Shown here one piece after another: positions 20,201-28,469 of a DNA stretch of 64,000 nucleotides. Below the pieces are notes generated by a model. The model searched no databases. It saw nothing but the letters and a program-made list of their open reading frames with translations, and was not told the origin of the DNA. Source of the DNA: Sandaracinaceae bacterium. GTDB lineage: Bacteria; Myxococcota_A; Polyangia; Polyangiales; Houyiibacteriaceae. The stretch spans positions 74,020 through 138,019 of the forward strand of contig JADJJE010000025.1 of NCBI GenBank assembly GCA_016706685.1, read 5' to 3'. Position numbers and translations under genes: made by a program. The stretch's first letter is position 1. Every line of letters begins with the position of its first letter.

Positions 20201-20350
20201 GACCTGCACCGACGTGGCGCCAAAGCGCGTTTGCCGCGCGGTGCGGACAATCCACTCCTCGTCACGCGCCAGGATGCGCGACCCCGGGGCAAAGCGGTGC
20301 GTGGGCGGAGGCTTGATGAGCGGGCGAGCGGCAGGGGAGGGTGCGGGCAT
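17275..20350 (-). CDS. SNF2-family (DEAD/DEAH) helicase, DrmD-like, one frameshift
   Basis: The ATG at 20350 lies 10 bp after the upstream gene. Walker A is ADAVGLGKT (residues 142-150), followed by motif II VIDECQH, motif III-like TSAPPHDG, motif V SDAASEGINL and motif VI QRNGRIDRFGQ. This is the classic SNF2/RapA-like set. One extra base near 18008 shifts the frame. The true C-terminus (ALVQQALTDSRKDPSRW onward, about 240 residues) lies in the neighbouring frame and ends at 17275. Corrected length is 1024 residues. Without the correction the frame runs by chance into the methylase, giving an artificial fusion. Size and partner match DISARM DrmD with DrmMI, but DrmA, DrmB and DrmC are not present here. 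Confidence 0.85.
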
Positions 20351-20360
20351 GATGCAGGGG

Positions 20361-23300
20361 TCAGGTCCAGGCCACGGTGCAGTGGGGCAAGTCGAGATAC
20401 GCGGCCACGGCGTTCATGACGGCGGCGTCGTCGTCCAGGCCACCGATGACGAAGTCGTTGTCGCCGTCGTCCGGGCACTCGAAGTAGCGCACGGCCGCCC
20501 AGGCTAGCTGACGGCGGTTGGGATTGGGGTCGTTGGCGGTGGCTTGCAGCAGGGTGGCTGACGCGGCGGCGAGGGCGCGGGCTTCGTCCGGGTCGATGAA
20601 CTCGTTGTCTTGCTGGGCGAACTCGAACTGGGCCACGTAGGCGTTGGCGCGCGCGATGAGGGCGTGGATGTCGCCCACTGGCTCGCGCAGGAAGGCCGAG
20701 AAGGTGGCCACTGCCATGAGCGGGAAGCCCGGGATGGACAGCGGGTCGGGCAGGTCGAGAGGCGGCGGTGGGCGCGTGGCCGACACGCGCGACTCGGACA
20801 GGACGAACGCGCCGTCCAGGCGGGCACCGATGCCGTGGGCGATGGAGTTGAGCGTGGCCCGCGTGGGGCGTGAGCCGAAGCGCGCCTCGATGGCGGCCTG
20901 CAGGCTGTCCACCGCTGCCCGGCCTGCCCCCGCGCGAAGCTGCTCCTCCAGCACGGAGCGATAGGTGGGCACCCGCTCGCGGTCCCACTCGGCGAGGCCA
21001 ATGGCACCGGTGTTGGTGGTGCGCAGGCTCCCCATCGAGCGCGCCACGGACAGCAGCATGGCGCTGGACCACTGCGTGTGCGGCTCACCCAGCGAGTGAA
21101 CCGTGTCCAGCGCCTCGAGGGGGGCGAGGCCCTGCTGCTGCTCCTCCAGCTCGCTCTCGAGCGCGGCCACGGCGGCGGGAATGGCCGCGAGGCCGCCGGG
21201 GAGGTCCCGCTCGGCCAGGCCCACGTGGGTGTCGCTCACGCGCAGGAAGGGGAGGCGACACAGCATCTGGCTGGTGGCCAGCTCCGCCGCGCCGGCCGAC
21301 GCCACCAAGTTCGCCACCAGCGCGTCGATGAGCATGGGGGCGCCGTGGGCCAGGAGCGCGCTGCGCGCCGCGTCGTTGGTGTGCACGCGGTCTTGGTCGC
21401 CGTCGCGCGAGGGCAGGGCCACGCGCAGACGCCCGCGATAGTCCACCGCGTCGCTGAGCCGGCACATGCTGGCCAGGTGCCAGTGGCCCAGCCAGTCGGG
21501 GAGCTGCACCTGGTCTTCAATCTCTTCGAGCAGCTGGGGCGTGGACCACTGCCGCAGCGGGTCGCCGGCGCTCATGACGGCCACGCACAGCGGCACCAAG
21601 CGGCGCTGCCACAGGTAGAAGTCCGGGACGAACTTGGGGAGCGACACCATGCCGATGCCCACGTAGATGGCTTCGTTGGGCAGATGGCCGCGCCCGAAGC
21701 GGGCCTCGAGGTCCGCCACCGGGACGGGGCCCTGCTGTGACTCCAGGTAGGCCAGCTTGGTGTTGGCCAGCGTGTGGCCAATGCCCGTGACGATGCGGCC
21801 GCTGGGGCTGCTGGTGACCACCAGGTGCGCCTGCAGCGTGTCGGCGAAGTAGGGCGCGAGGCCCTTGGCGATGGGGTTGGCGAAGCGCGGGGCCAGCCCG
21901 AGCACCAGCGCCTCGGGGACCGGGAAGCTCAGCTGCTTGGCGGTGCGCAGGAGCTCTGACTCGGCGTCCGCCACTTGGCGACGCCCACCCGTGACCAGCA
22001 TGGGCTGCTCGTTGATGTGCACGATGCTGAGGTCGTCGCCGTAGAGGCGGTCCAGGAAGTAGTCGAACTCCTCGGCCTGGTCTTGCAGCGGGCGGAAGAA
22101 CGGGTCGGCGCTCAGCTCTGCCACGGGCCGCACGCCGTCGCGCAGCTGGGCTTCCAGCGCGGCCCGCAGCGGCGCCACCCACCAGCGCGCGGCCAGCTGC
22201 TTGATGCCGCGCGACTCGAGCTGGCGGACGCGCTCGCGCGAGACTCCCAGCATGTCGCCGATGTCCGCCAGGGTGGCCGTGGCGCCGTGGAGCCCCGCCC
22301 GACGCGTGAGCACCATGCGGTCGGTGGGGGGCAGGCGCCTCAGCTCGCTCCGCAGCAGGGCGAACACGTCATCATGGTCCTCCAGGCTGAACTCCGCAGC
22401 GTCTCCGCCGATGCGGGTGTGTCCGCACGCGGCCATCAAGCTCAGCTCGGCGCGGGACTGGCGCAGGCTCTTGCGGCCCAGGTTGCGGCGCTCCGCGAGG
22501 TCTGCGTACGGGATGGCCACCAGCTCTCCGATGGTGGTGATGCCCTCGCGCGCACAGAAGTTGCGCATGCGCGTGGGGAGCTGCACCTCGTCCACCGGAG
22601 CTGCGAGGAGCGCCTCCGAGAGCCGCGTGCGGAACGCGTCCCAGGGCAGGTCTGCGCCGTCCGGGTCGGGGTCTGCCTCGGGGGCGGGGAGCGGCTGAGC
22701 GGCTCCGTGCAGCAGCACCCTGAGCTCGCGCCACGAGAGGCCCGTGGCCGCCTCCACCAAGGCCACCGTTTGGGTGACGGACCCGCGGCCCAGGTTCTTC
22801 TCGGCCAGCAGCTCCGCAGGAGACCACTTCAGCAGGTCGTGGAAGGCGCGGACGCCGTTGCGCTCGGCCCAGTTGAGCATGCGCGTGGGAAGGCGCGAGT
22901 CTGGCGCTTGGTGCAGGAACGCGAGCGCGTGGCCAGGCAGCGGGCGCGCGTTGGGCACCTGTGGGGCATGCGCACGCAGCGCCGCGAGCCACTGCCGCAG
23001 CGTGGCCGCGCGCCGGGCCGCTGTGCTGGGGGACAGGCTGCTGCGCCCCAGCAGGAAGGGCAGGGCGGAAGACTCGTCCAGCTCCTGCAGCCCACGCGCC
23101 CCGCAGTAGCCGAGCCAGGCGGCGCCCACTTCGCTGGCCTCGACGCGCGCGGCCAGCGCTCGGAGCGCGGCGTCGCCGGTGAGCGCGTTCAGCGCGCGGC
23201 CCGCATCTGTGGGCTGGCCGTCGTCTGTCAGCAGGCCCAGCAAGCCGCAGGCGTGGGTGTAGTACGCGGTGTCGCGCGCGTCGTGGCCGGGCCAGCCCTC

Positions 23301-23538
23301 TTCCGCCCGCGCACGCCGCACGCACGCGGTCCACCAGCTTGTCGATGCGGTTGGCTTGCGGGACGCGCGTTCCGTCGATGTTCTCTCCTCGCGTGAGCAC
23401 GAGTTGGACCGTGCCACGGTCAGCTTCGCGGCGGCAATCGAGAAGGGGCACGAGGGTCACTTGCAGCTCCAGCGGATCACGGTGCCTGGGAGCTTGAGGC
23501 CGCGCCCGGTGTCATCTGGGGGGCTGGTTGTGTCGCAC
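20361..23538 (-). CDS. Large regulator-like protein: two alpha-CTD-like domains plus sigma-70 region 4 HTH
   Basis: About 1058 residues after correcting three indels (near 23520 in a G6 run, 23470 and 23310). The GTG at 23538 is the most likely start, and clean frame exists from 23310 down. Two repeats resemble the RNA polymerase alpha C-terminal domain: LPTRMLNWAERNG..NLGRGSV and LPTRMRNFCAREG..RRNLGRKSL. Then comes a region 4 helix-turn-helix, TLADIGDMLGVSRERVRQLE. The central part may hold HARE-HTH-like modules. The C-terminus (RRQLAWAAVRYFECPDD..GGLDDDAAV) recalls DUF1232. It may regulate the operon or recruit RNA polymerase to invading DNA. The biochemical role is unknown. Confidence 0.75.
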
Positions 23539-23571
23539 TGAACGAGTGTTGCGGGAGACCTCAGGGCGCGA

Positions 23572-25929
23572 TCAGTACCTTGGTTGGCCGGACGGGTCCT
23601 TCATCAGGAAGTACCTGTCGAAGGTGTCGAAGAACTGGTCCCCAAGGACCCTCCAGGTATCTAGAGACCTGCCTGCTACGAGCCCACGCTCGGTCGCGTC
23701 GCGGATGGCCTTCTCCGAAGGAGCGAACGCGTGCTCGCGCTGGCGAAAGTCTGGTCCATGACCGGAGTGAGGCATCTCGGCGTGGAGCAATTCGTGGTGC
23801 ATCAAGAACTCGAGCACGAACAGCGGGATGTCTGGCGAGTTCAACGCGCACGAGATGCGAATCTCCGCCGAGCCACCCTGGGTGGTCGGGTAGCGGCAGA
23901 TGCCCCACCAGCTCTTCATGGGCCGCTTGGACCAGCTCACGGTCGATGGTGCGGTGAGTCCGCGGGGGAAGTTTCGCGAGTTGCTGGCCACCGCATCCTT
24001 GATTTCGACCAACGAGTATCCTGTCTGGCCCATAGGCCACGCTCGGGGTGCACTGGTTGGCACCAGATCCACCAAGGCCGGAGGACTGGGCGGCCGCGGG
24101 GGCTCGTACAGCCGCATCAACTCGCGATGCACCTCATCCCGCAGCGTGTGGAAGTCATTGCGGTACACGTGCCGACACACCGAGTCCTCGGCCCACAGGT
24201 TGGTGAGAAGTGTCTCCACCTCGCTGGACCTCAGGTCTTGGGCTTTGCACCGCTCGGCAATAGTGCGTGGGTTGAAGTGCTTCTTGTCGTCGAACGAGTA
24301 GTACACGACGCCTGCTTGGGCGCGCCGGGCTGCAAGGAGCTCGGCCACGTCGCGCCATCGGGGCAGTGGGTCGGGCAGGTCCCCGAAGTGAATTCGCACG
24401 AATGATCGGGCGAGGTCTTCGGTCACGTCATCTGGGATGGAGGCGGGGTCTGCGAACTCGGCGAGGAGCGTCTCGTACCCGGGGACCTGGTTGTCGAACA
24501 CCATGATCACCCGACGCTGCATGTCGTCTTCATAGAGCTGCTCCCACGCATACCACCCGTGCGGGAGACACTGATGCACCCCAACGAGCATGCCCTTGGT
24601 GACGCTCTGCAGCAGCCGGTAGGCTTCGGTGACCAGGTCTGGAGGGATGGGGATGTAGCCCACGTCGCTCGGTGGACGCTTGGCGCGGTCATCGAGCTCC
24701 AGCTCGGCGTCGCCCAATACGTAGCTCGCATCGAGCACGTCGAACTCGCTCCAGGTGTCCAGGAACGTCACCAGGTACGCGCGCTCGTTTCCACCTGCGG
24801 CCGGGCCCCGAAGCGCCCGGCCCACCATCTGCATCAACAGGCCTTCGGACCGCGTGGGGCGGGCAATGAACACCGTCTGTGTGTGGGGGGCATCGAAGCC
24901 CTCGGTCAGCATCTCCACGTTGATGAGAACGCGGGGCCTCTTCTGCGTCCGGTAGCTCTGCATCACCTCGGCGGCGTCGGTGCGCGTGTAGTCCACGAAG
25001 TCCGCGTCCACGCCTTGTCGCTGAAACTCCATCGCAAGGGTGCGTGCATGGAGCGTGTCGGCGGCGAACACGATGGTGGTGCCGTAGAGATGTTGGTGGT
25101 CCACATAGTGCTTCGCGATGAGGGCGTTGCGCTGGCTGTGGCTGGCCACGCGTTCGAGCACCTGGGGCCCCAATTCGCCGAAGCGACGGAGATGGACGAA
25201 GTCGGCTTCGGTGAAGTCGCGCTCGAAGCTCACGTCGGTCTTCACCGTCTCGAACACTGGCGCCGCGAGGAAGCCCCGCTCGGTCAGCTCGCGCCGAACG
25301 ATCTGGAACGCGAGGTGGTTGTCGAAGAGTGCGTGGAGGCGGCGCTGGTCGTCCGCGTCCACGCGCACGGGCGTGGCGGTGAGCCCGAGCAGGCTTGCCC
25401 CGTCCGTTCTCAGCTTGTGCAGCAGGCGCGCGTAGGACGTGGCCGCAGCGTGGTGGGCCTCGTCCACCACCACGAACACGCCATGCGGGCTCTGCTCAAA
25501 GAAGTGCTCGATGAACCCTTGGTTCTCGGGGCGGATGGCCGTCTGAAGCGACGAGAACACGACGTCCACGCTTTGGTCTACGCGAGACCAGGACGAGTCC
25601 TTCGAGGAGATCCGCAGCAGTCCCAGCTGGCCCCTCGGGCTGACCACGTTTCGAAGCCGCTCCACTTCTTCCATGGCTTGCAGCAACAACGAGCGTCGGT
25701 GCGTGAGCCAGAGGACGCGCCCACCGGCGCGAACGTGATGCTCGAGCAGCCAGTGGGCCGAGATGAACGTCTTTCCGCCGCCAGTTGGCACCACGAGCAG
25801 GCTCGCTTTGCCCGGCGCGTTGAAGTGCGCGCTCAAGGCATCCCACGCACGCCGTTGGTGGTCGTAGGGCTTGCGGTCGCTCATGGCAGAGTCGACCTTG
25901 AGGAAACGTTCAGCTGCCTGCGTGCTCAT
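23572..25929 (-). CDS. DEAD/DEAH-box helicase fused to a C-terminal SprT-like metalloprotease domain
   Basis: The product is 785 residues and intact. The superfamily 2 helicase core has Walker A VPTGGGKTF (residues 48-56), VVVDEAHHAA near 150, GLTATPVRVD near 195 and motif VI QMVGRALRG near 375. The last 150 residues or so carry TVSWSKRPMKSWWG and then HHELLHAEMPHSGHGPDFR with HELLH at 712-716. This HExxH..HG arrangement is typical of SprT/DUF45-type zinc metalloproteases. SprT-like proteases in eukaryotes degrade proteins crosslinked to DNA. The fusion suggests a machine that translocates on nucleic acid and cleaves bound proteins, which is an inference. The ATG overlaps the dynamin gene stop as ATGA. 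Confidence 0.88.
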   Translation of the reverse strand: MSTQAAERFLKVDSAMSDRKPYDHQRRAWDALSAHFNAPGKASLLVVPTGGGKTFISAHWLLEHHVRAGGRVLWLTHRRSLLLQAMEEVERLRNVVSPRGQLGLLRISSKDSSWSRVDQSVDVVFSSLQTAIRPENQGFIEHFFEQSPHGVFVVVDEAHHAAATSYARLLHKLRTDGASLLGLTATPVRVDADDQRRLHALFDNHLAFQIVRRELTERGFLAAPVFETVKTDVSFERDFTEADFVHLRRFGELGPQVLERVASHSQRNALIAKHYVDHQHLYGTTIVFAADTLHARTLAMEFQRQGVDADFVDYTRTDAAEVMQSYRTQKRPRVLINVEMLTEGFDAPHTQTVFIARPTRSEGLLMQMVGRALRGPAAGGNERAYLVTFLDTWSEFDVLDASYVLGDAELELDDRAKRPPSDVGYIPIPPDLVTEAYRLLQSVTKGMLVGVHQCLPHGWYAWEQLYEDDMQRRVIMVFDNQVPGYETLLAEFADPASIPDDVTEDLARSFVRIHFGDLPDPLPRWRDVAELLAARRAQAGVVYYSFDDKKHFNPRTIAERCKAQDLRSSEVETLLTNLWAEDSVCRHVYRNDFHTLRDEVHRELMRLYEPPRPPSPPALVDLVPTSAPRAWPMGQTGYSLVEIKDAVASNSRNFPRGLTAPSTVSWSKRPMKSWWGICRYPTTQGGSAEIRISCALNSPDIPLFVLEFLMHHELLHAEMPHSGHGPDFRQREHAFAPSEKAIRDATERGLVAGRSLDTWRVLGDQFFDTFDRYFLMKDPSGQPRY

Positions 25930-28469
25930 GACGTCGCCTCTGTTGCTGCGAGCGCGAGGGCCGACAGCGCGGTGCCGTGCGCCTGCACAGCGGCCAGCGC
26001 CCGCCGACGCTGAGCCTTGTCCTGCTTGCTGGCGCGGGCCTGCTCAGCGTTGGTCAGCTTGTCGAATGCGCGCTGCAGGGGGTCGAACGTGTCCTGCAGG
26101 TGCGAGTTGCGGATGTCCTTCAACACCAGCTGGCATTGGCGCCGAAGCACGGCGTGCGCGCCAACGATCGCCGAGTCCACTGCGGCGCCACCGCCCAGCT
26201 CAAACGCGTCCACAATGCGATCCTTCGCGCCCGCGCCGCGGTTCTGCCCCGCCTTTCGTGCTTTCTCGCAGGCCTTCTCGATGGGCGGAGCGATCTCGGC
26301 GCGAAGCTTCTCCTCCACTTCGTTGGTGAGGTTCGTCAGTCGGTCCTGGGTCCAGCGCACCGTCGAGTTCATGGCGCTTCGAAGGAGTGCGCGCTGCTCT
26401 TCGATGTGCTCCTGCTCGACGAGCTTGGCGTCGAGATCGAGAGCACGCGCACAGAGTTGCTCCACCAGGTCGAGCTCACTTTGAATCAGCGCGCGGGTGG
26501 TCTTCCGAACGGACGCTAGGACGATGTCGTCCCACCCCCCGGCGATTTGCTCGCTGATGGCCTTCACCAGGTCGCTGGGGTAGTCGATGGAGCGCCCGCC
26601 CGCCGTGGTCCAGGACCCGTTGCGCGCCAGCGCGGCGTTCAGCGACGACCAGTGCATGGTCCCGGCTTTCCCGCGAAGGCGCTTGAGTTTCTTGTGTCCC
26701 GCGACGGAGGCGCCCTCGAGCAGCTCTCGGATGTTCCGCTCGACGTCCTCATCGAGCGCCTTGCCCGCGGCCTTCCGTTGGGTCGCAAGGGTCCGGCTCA
26801 GCTCTTGGCGGGTAGCGTCGAGGGCGTCATGAAATCGCTCGAACCCCGCCGTCGCTGGTCCGCCTCCTTCCTCGTAGGCGCGTGCCTGAGAGGCGATGTG
26901 ACCGCTGAGCGCCTCGTGAAGGCCACAGAAGGCTTCCGTCAGCTGCCTTTGGTGGCGTGCGTCACGCTCTTCGGCGAGACCCCGGAACAGCGCCCTCAGG
27001 CGCGGAATGTTCGTGGCCTCGAGGGTCTTCACGAATCCCTCACCCGACTCCTCTTTGATGTTCAGGTAGTCTGGGGCAGAGACGCAGAGCACGTTCGCCC
27101 GGGTGGCGAGTGCTTCGATGGCTGCAGCAACGCGCAGTAGCTGAGCCTCATGGCTGCCGTCGCTTCGCTCGGACGCCAAGCGTTGGTCCAGCGCCTCGCG
27201 CAGCTGTTCACGGAGGCGCGTCTCCACCCTCGCTGCGACACTCGCGAACACCTTGTCGGGCGACGGAAGCGGTTCGTCGTTCTCCCGCGCTTCCTCGCGC
27301 AACACTGCCCACTCGTCCTTGGCGACGTTGTCGACGTTCGTGACAAGGAACACGAGGGATAGGGGGATGTCCTCCTTGGCAGCACCCCAGAGCAGGCTCT
27401 CGATGATTCCGTACCGGTCGAGCACCGTCATCAAGAGTTCGTGCATGCCCTCGTCGAGCAAGTTGTTGCGCAGCACGATGACCAGCGCGCCAGCGTCACG
27501 CTGTTGGACGAACTGACGCGCGACGTCACCGCCGGCGTCCGCAAAGTTCTTGATCCCTGGCAGGTCCACTAGCGTCAGGCCGTGCAGCGCAGGCTTGCGC
27601 AGGTGCACGTTCAGCGACGCGACGAGCGGGCTGAGCCAGCCCGCCGCCCGTGCGCGCAGCTGCTTCTTGAAGGGCCGCGGGTCATCTTCGTCCTCGTTGA
27701 GGTTCTCGGCTTCTCCGAGTCTCTCGCGGATATTCGCGATGCCTGGCTTCCACGGCGCCAGGACGGCAGGGTCGCCGAGCGGTGCCTGACCGAGAACCAG
27801 GTGCAGCGCATCCAGCACGGCGAGTCGTGGCAGGTCTTCAGGGCTGGGCAGATCCTGCTGCGTCAGCATCAAGCGGACGGATCGCAGCATGTGCTCGCAA
27901 ACCGTTGACACATGTTTGTTGCGAGCATCGTCATCGCCCGCGGCGCCCCCGTCATCGCTCGGAGTGTCCGTGACGAACATCAAGTCGGCGTCGTCGGGGT
28001 CAACCTCTTCGGACACGGCATCCGTTGCGCTCGCGGACTCGGGGAGTTCGCCCCTTCGCTTCAGGTGGTCGCGGAGGGCGAAGCGCAGTCGATTGAACCG
28101 CTCGCGGTCGTGGTAGCGCGCCTCCAGTGCATTGCTGTCCCGATACGTGACGCGTGTGGCTTGCGCGGTGAGGGGACCGACCCCGCCCGAGGGCAGTGCT
28201 CGTTCGTCCAGAAACGCATTGATGATGCTGCTCTTGCCGACTTGGCTGGCGCCGAGGAAGCCAATGCTGAGGGCCGGGTCCTTCGCCACGGCGTCGCGCA
28301 GAACCTCGGCAGCGCGGTCGACAGACTCCAGCCACTGTGGGTCGCGCTCCTCCAGGGTGGGCCGAATGCTGTCTGTGTGCAGCGCGAGAAGCTTTGACGC
28401 GCGCTTGGCGAGTTCATCTTGTTGCATGGGGGTCATTGACTCGTATCGGTCCTGCGGTGTTGGCTTCAC
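25926..28469 (-). CDS. Dynamin-like large GTPase
   Basis: The product is 847 residues from GTG 28469, overlapping the upstream stop as GTGA. A longer frame upstream is only read-through of the DUF262 gene. P-loop G1 is GASQVGKSS (residues 73-81), G2 is probably the Thr in GPLTAQATRV, G3 is DLPGIKNF and G4 is LVTNVD, an N/T-K-x-D-type motif with Asn for Lys. The C-terminal half is long and helical, as in bacterial dynamin-like proteins that remodel or guard membranes. Bacterial dynamins have been linked to phage tolerance. Here the enzyme sits with a membrane J-domain protein and another membrane protein in one operon. Confidence 0.85.
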   Translation of the reverse strand: MKPTPQDRYESMTPMQQDELAKRASKLLALHTDSIRPTLEERDPQWLESVDRAAEVLRDAVAKDPALSIGFLGASQVGKSSIINAFLDERALPSGGVGPLTAQATRVTYRDSNALEARYHDRERFNRLRFALRDHLKRRGELPESASATDAVSEEVDPDDADLMFVTDTPSDDGGAAGDDDARNKHVSTVCEHMLRSVRLMLTQQDLPSPEDLPRLAVLDALHLVLGQAPLGDPAVLAPWKPGIANIRERLGEAENLNEDEDDPRPFKKQLRARAAGWLSPLVASLNVHLRKPALHGLTLVDLPGIKNFADAGGDVARQFVQQRDAGALVIVLRNNLLDEGMHELLMTVLDRYGIIESLLWGAAKEDIPLSLVFLVTNVDNVAKDEWAVLREEARENDEPLPSPDKVFASVAARVETRLREQLREALDQRLASERSDGSHEAQLLRVAAAIEALATRANVLCVSAPDYLNIKEESGEGFVKTLEATNIPRLRALFRGLAEERDARHQRQLTEAFCGLHEALSGHIASQARAYEEGGGPATAGFERFHDALDATRQELSRTLATQRKAAGKALDEDVERNIRELLEGASVAGHKKLKRLRGKAGTMHWSSLNAALARNGSWTTAGGRSIDYPSDLVKAISEQIAGGWDDIVLASVRKTTRALIQSELDLVEQLCARALDLDAKLVEQEHIEEQRALLRSAMNSTVRWTQDRLTNLTNEVEEKLRAEIAPPIEKACEKARKAGQNRGAGAKDRIVDAFELGGGAAVDSAIVGAHAVLRRQCQLVLKDIRNSHLQDTFDPLQRAFDKLTNAEQARASKQDKAQRRRALAAVQAHGTALSALALAATEATS

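Noticed and set aside
15503..20350. A single 1615-residue helicase-methylase fusion protein
   Set aside because: About 240 codons in the middle are low-complexity Arg/Ala/Pro sequence from the wrong frame. The true helicase C-terminus and its TAG at 17275 lie in the adjacent frame, and the methylase starts at the overlapping GTG.
17327..20419. A 1030-codon open frame on the plus strand opposite the helicase
   Set aside because: High GC content creates long antisense frames. The amino-acid composition is Arg/Ala/Leu-rich with no domain, while the minus strand has clear helicase motifs.
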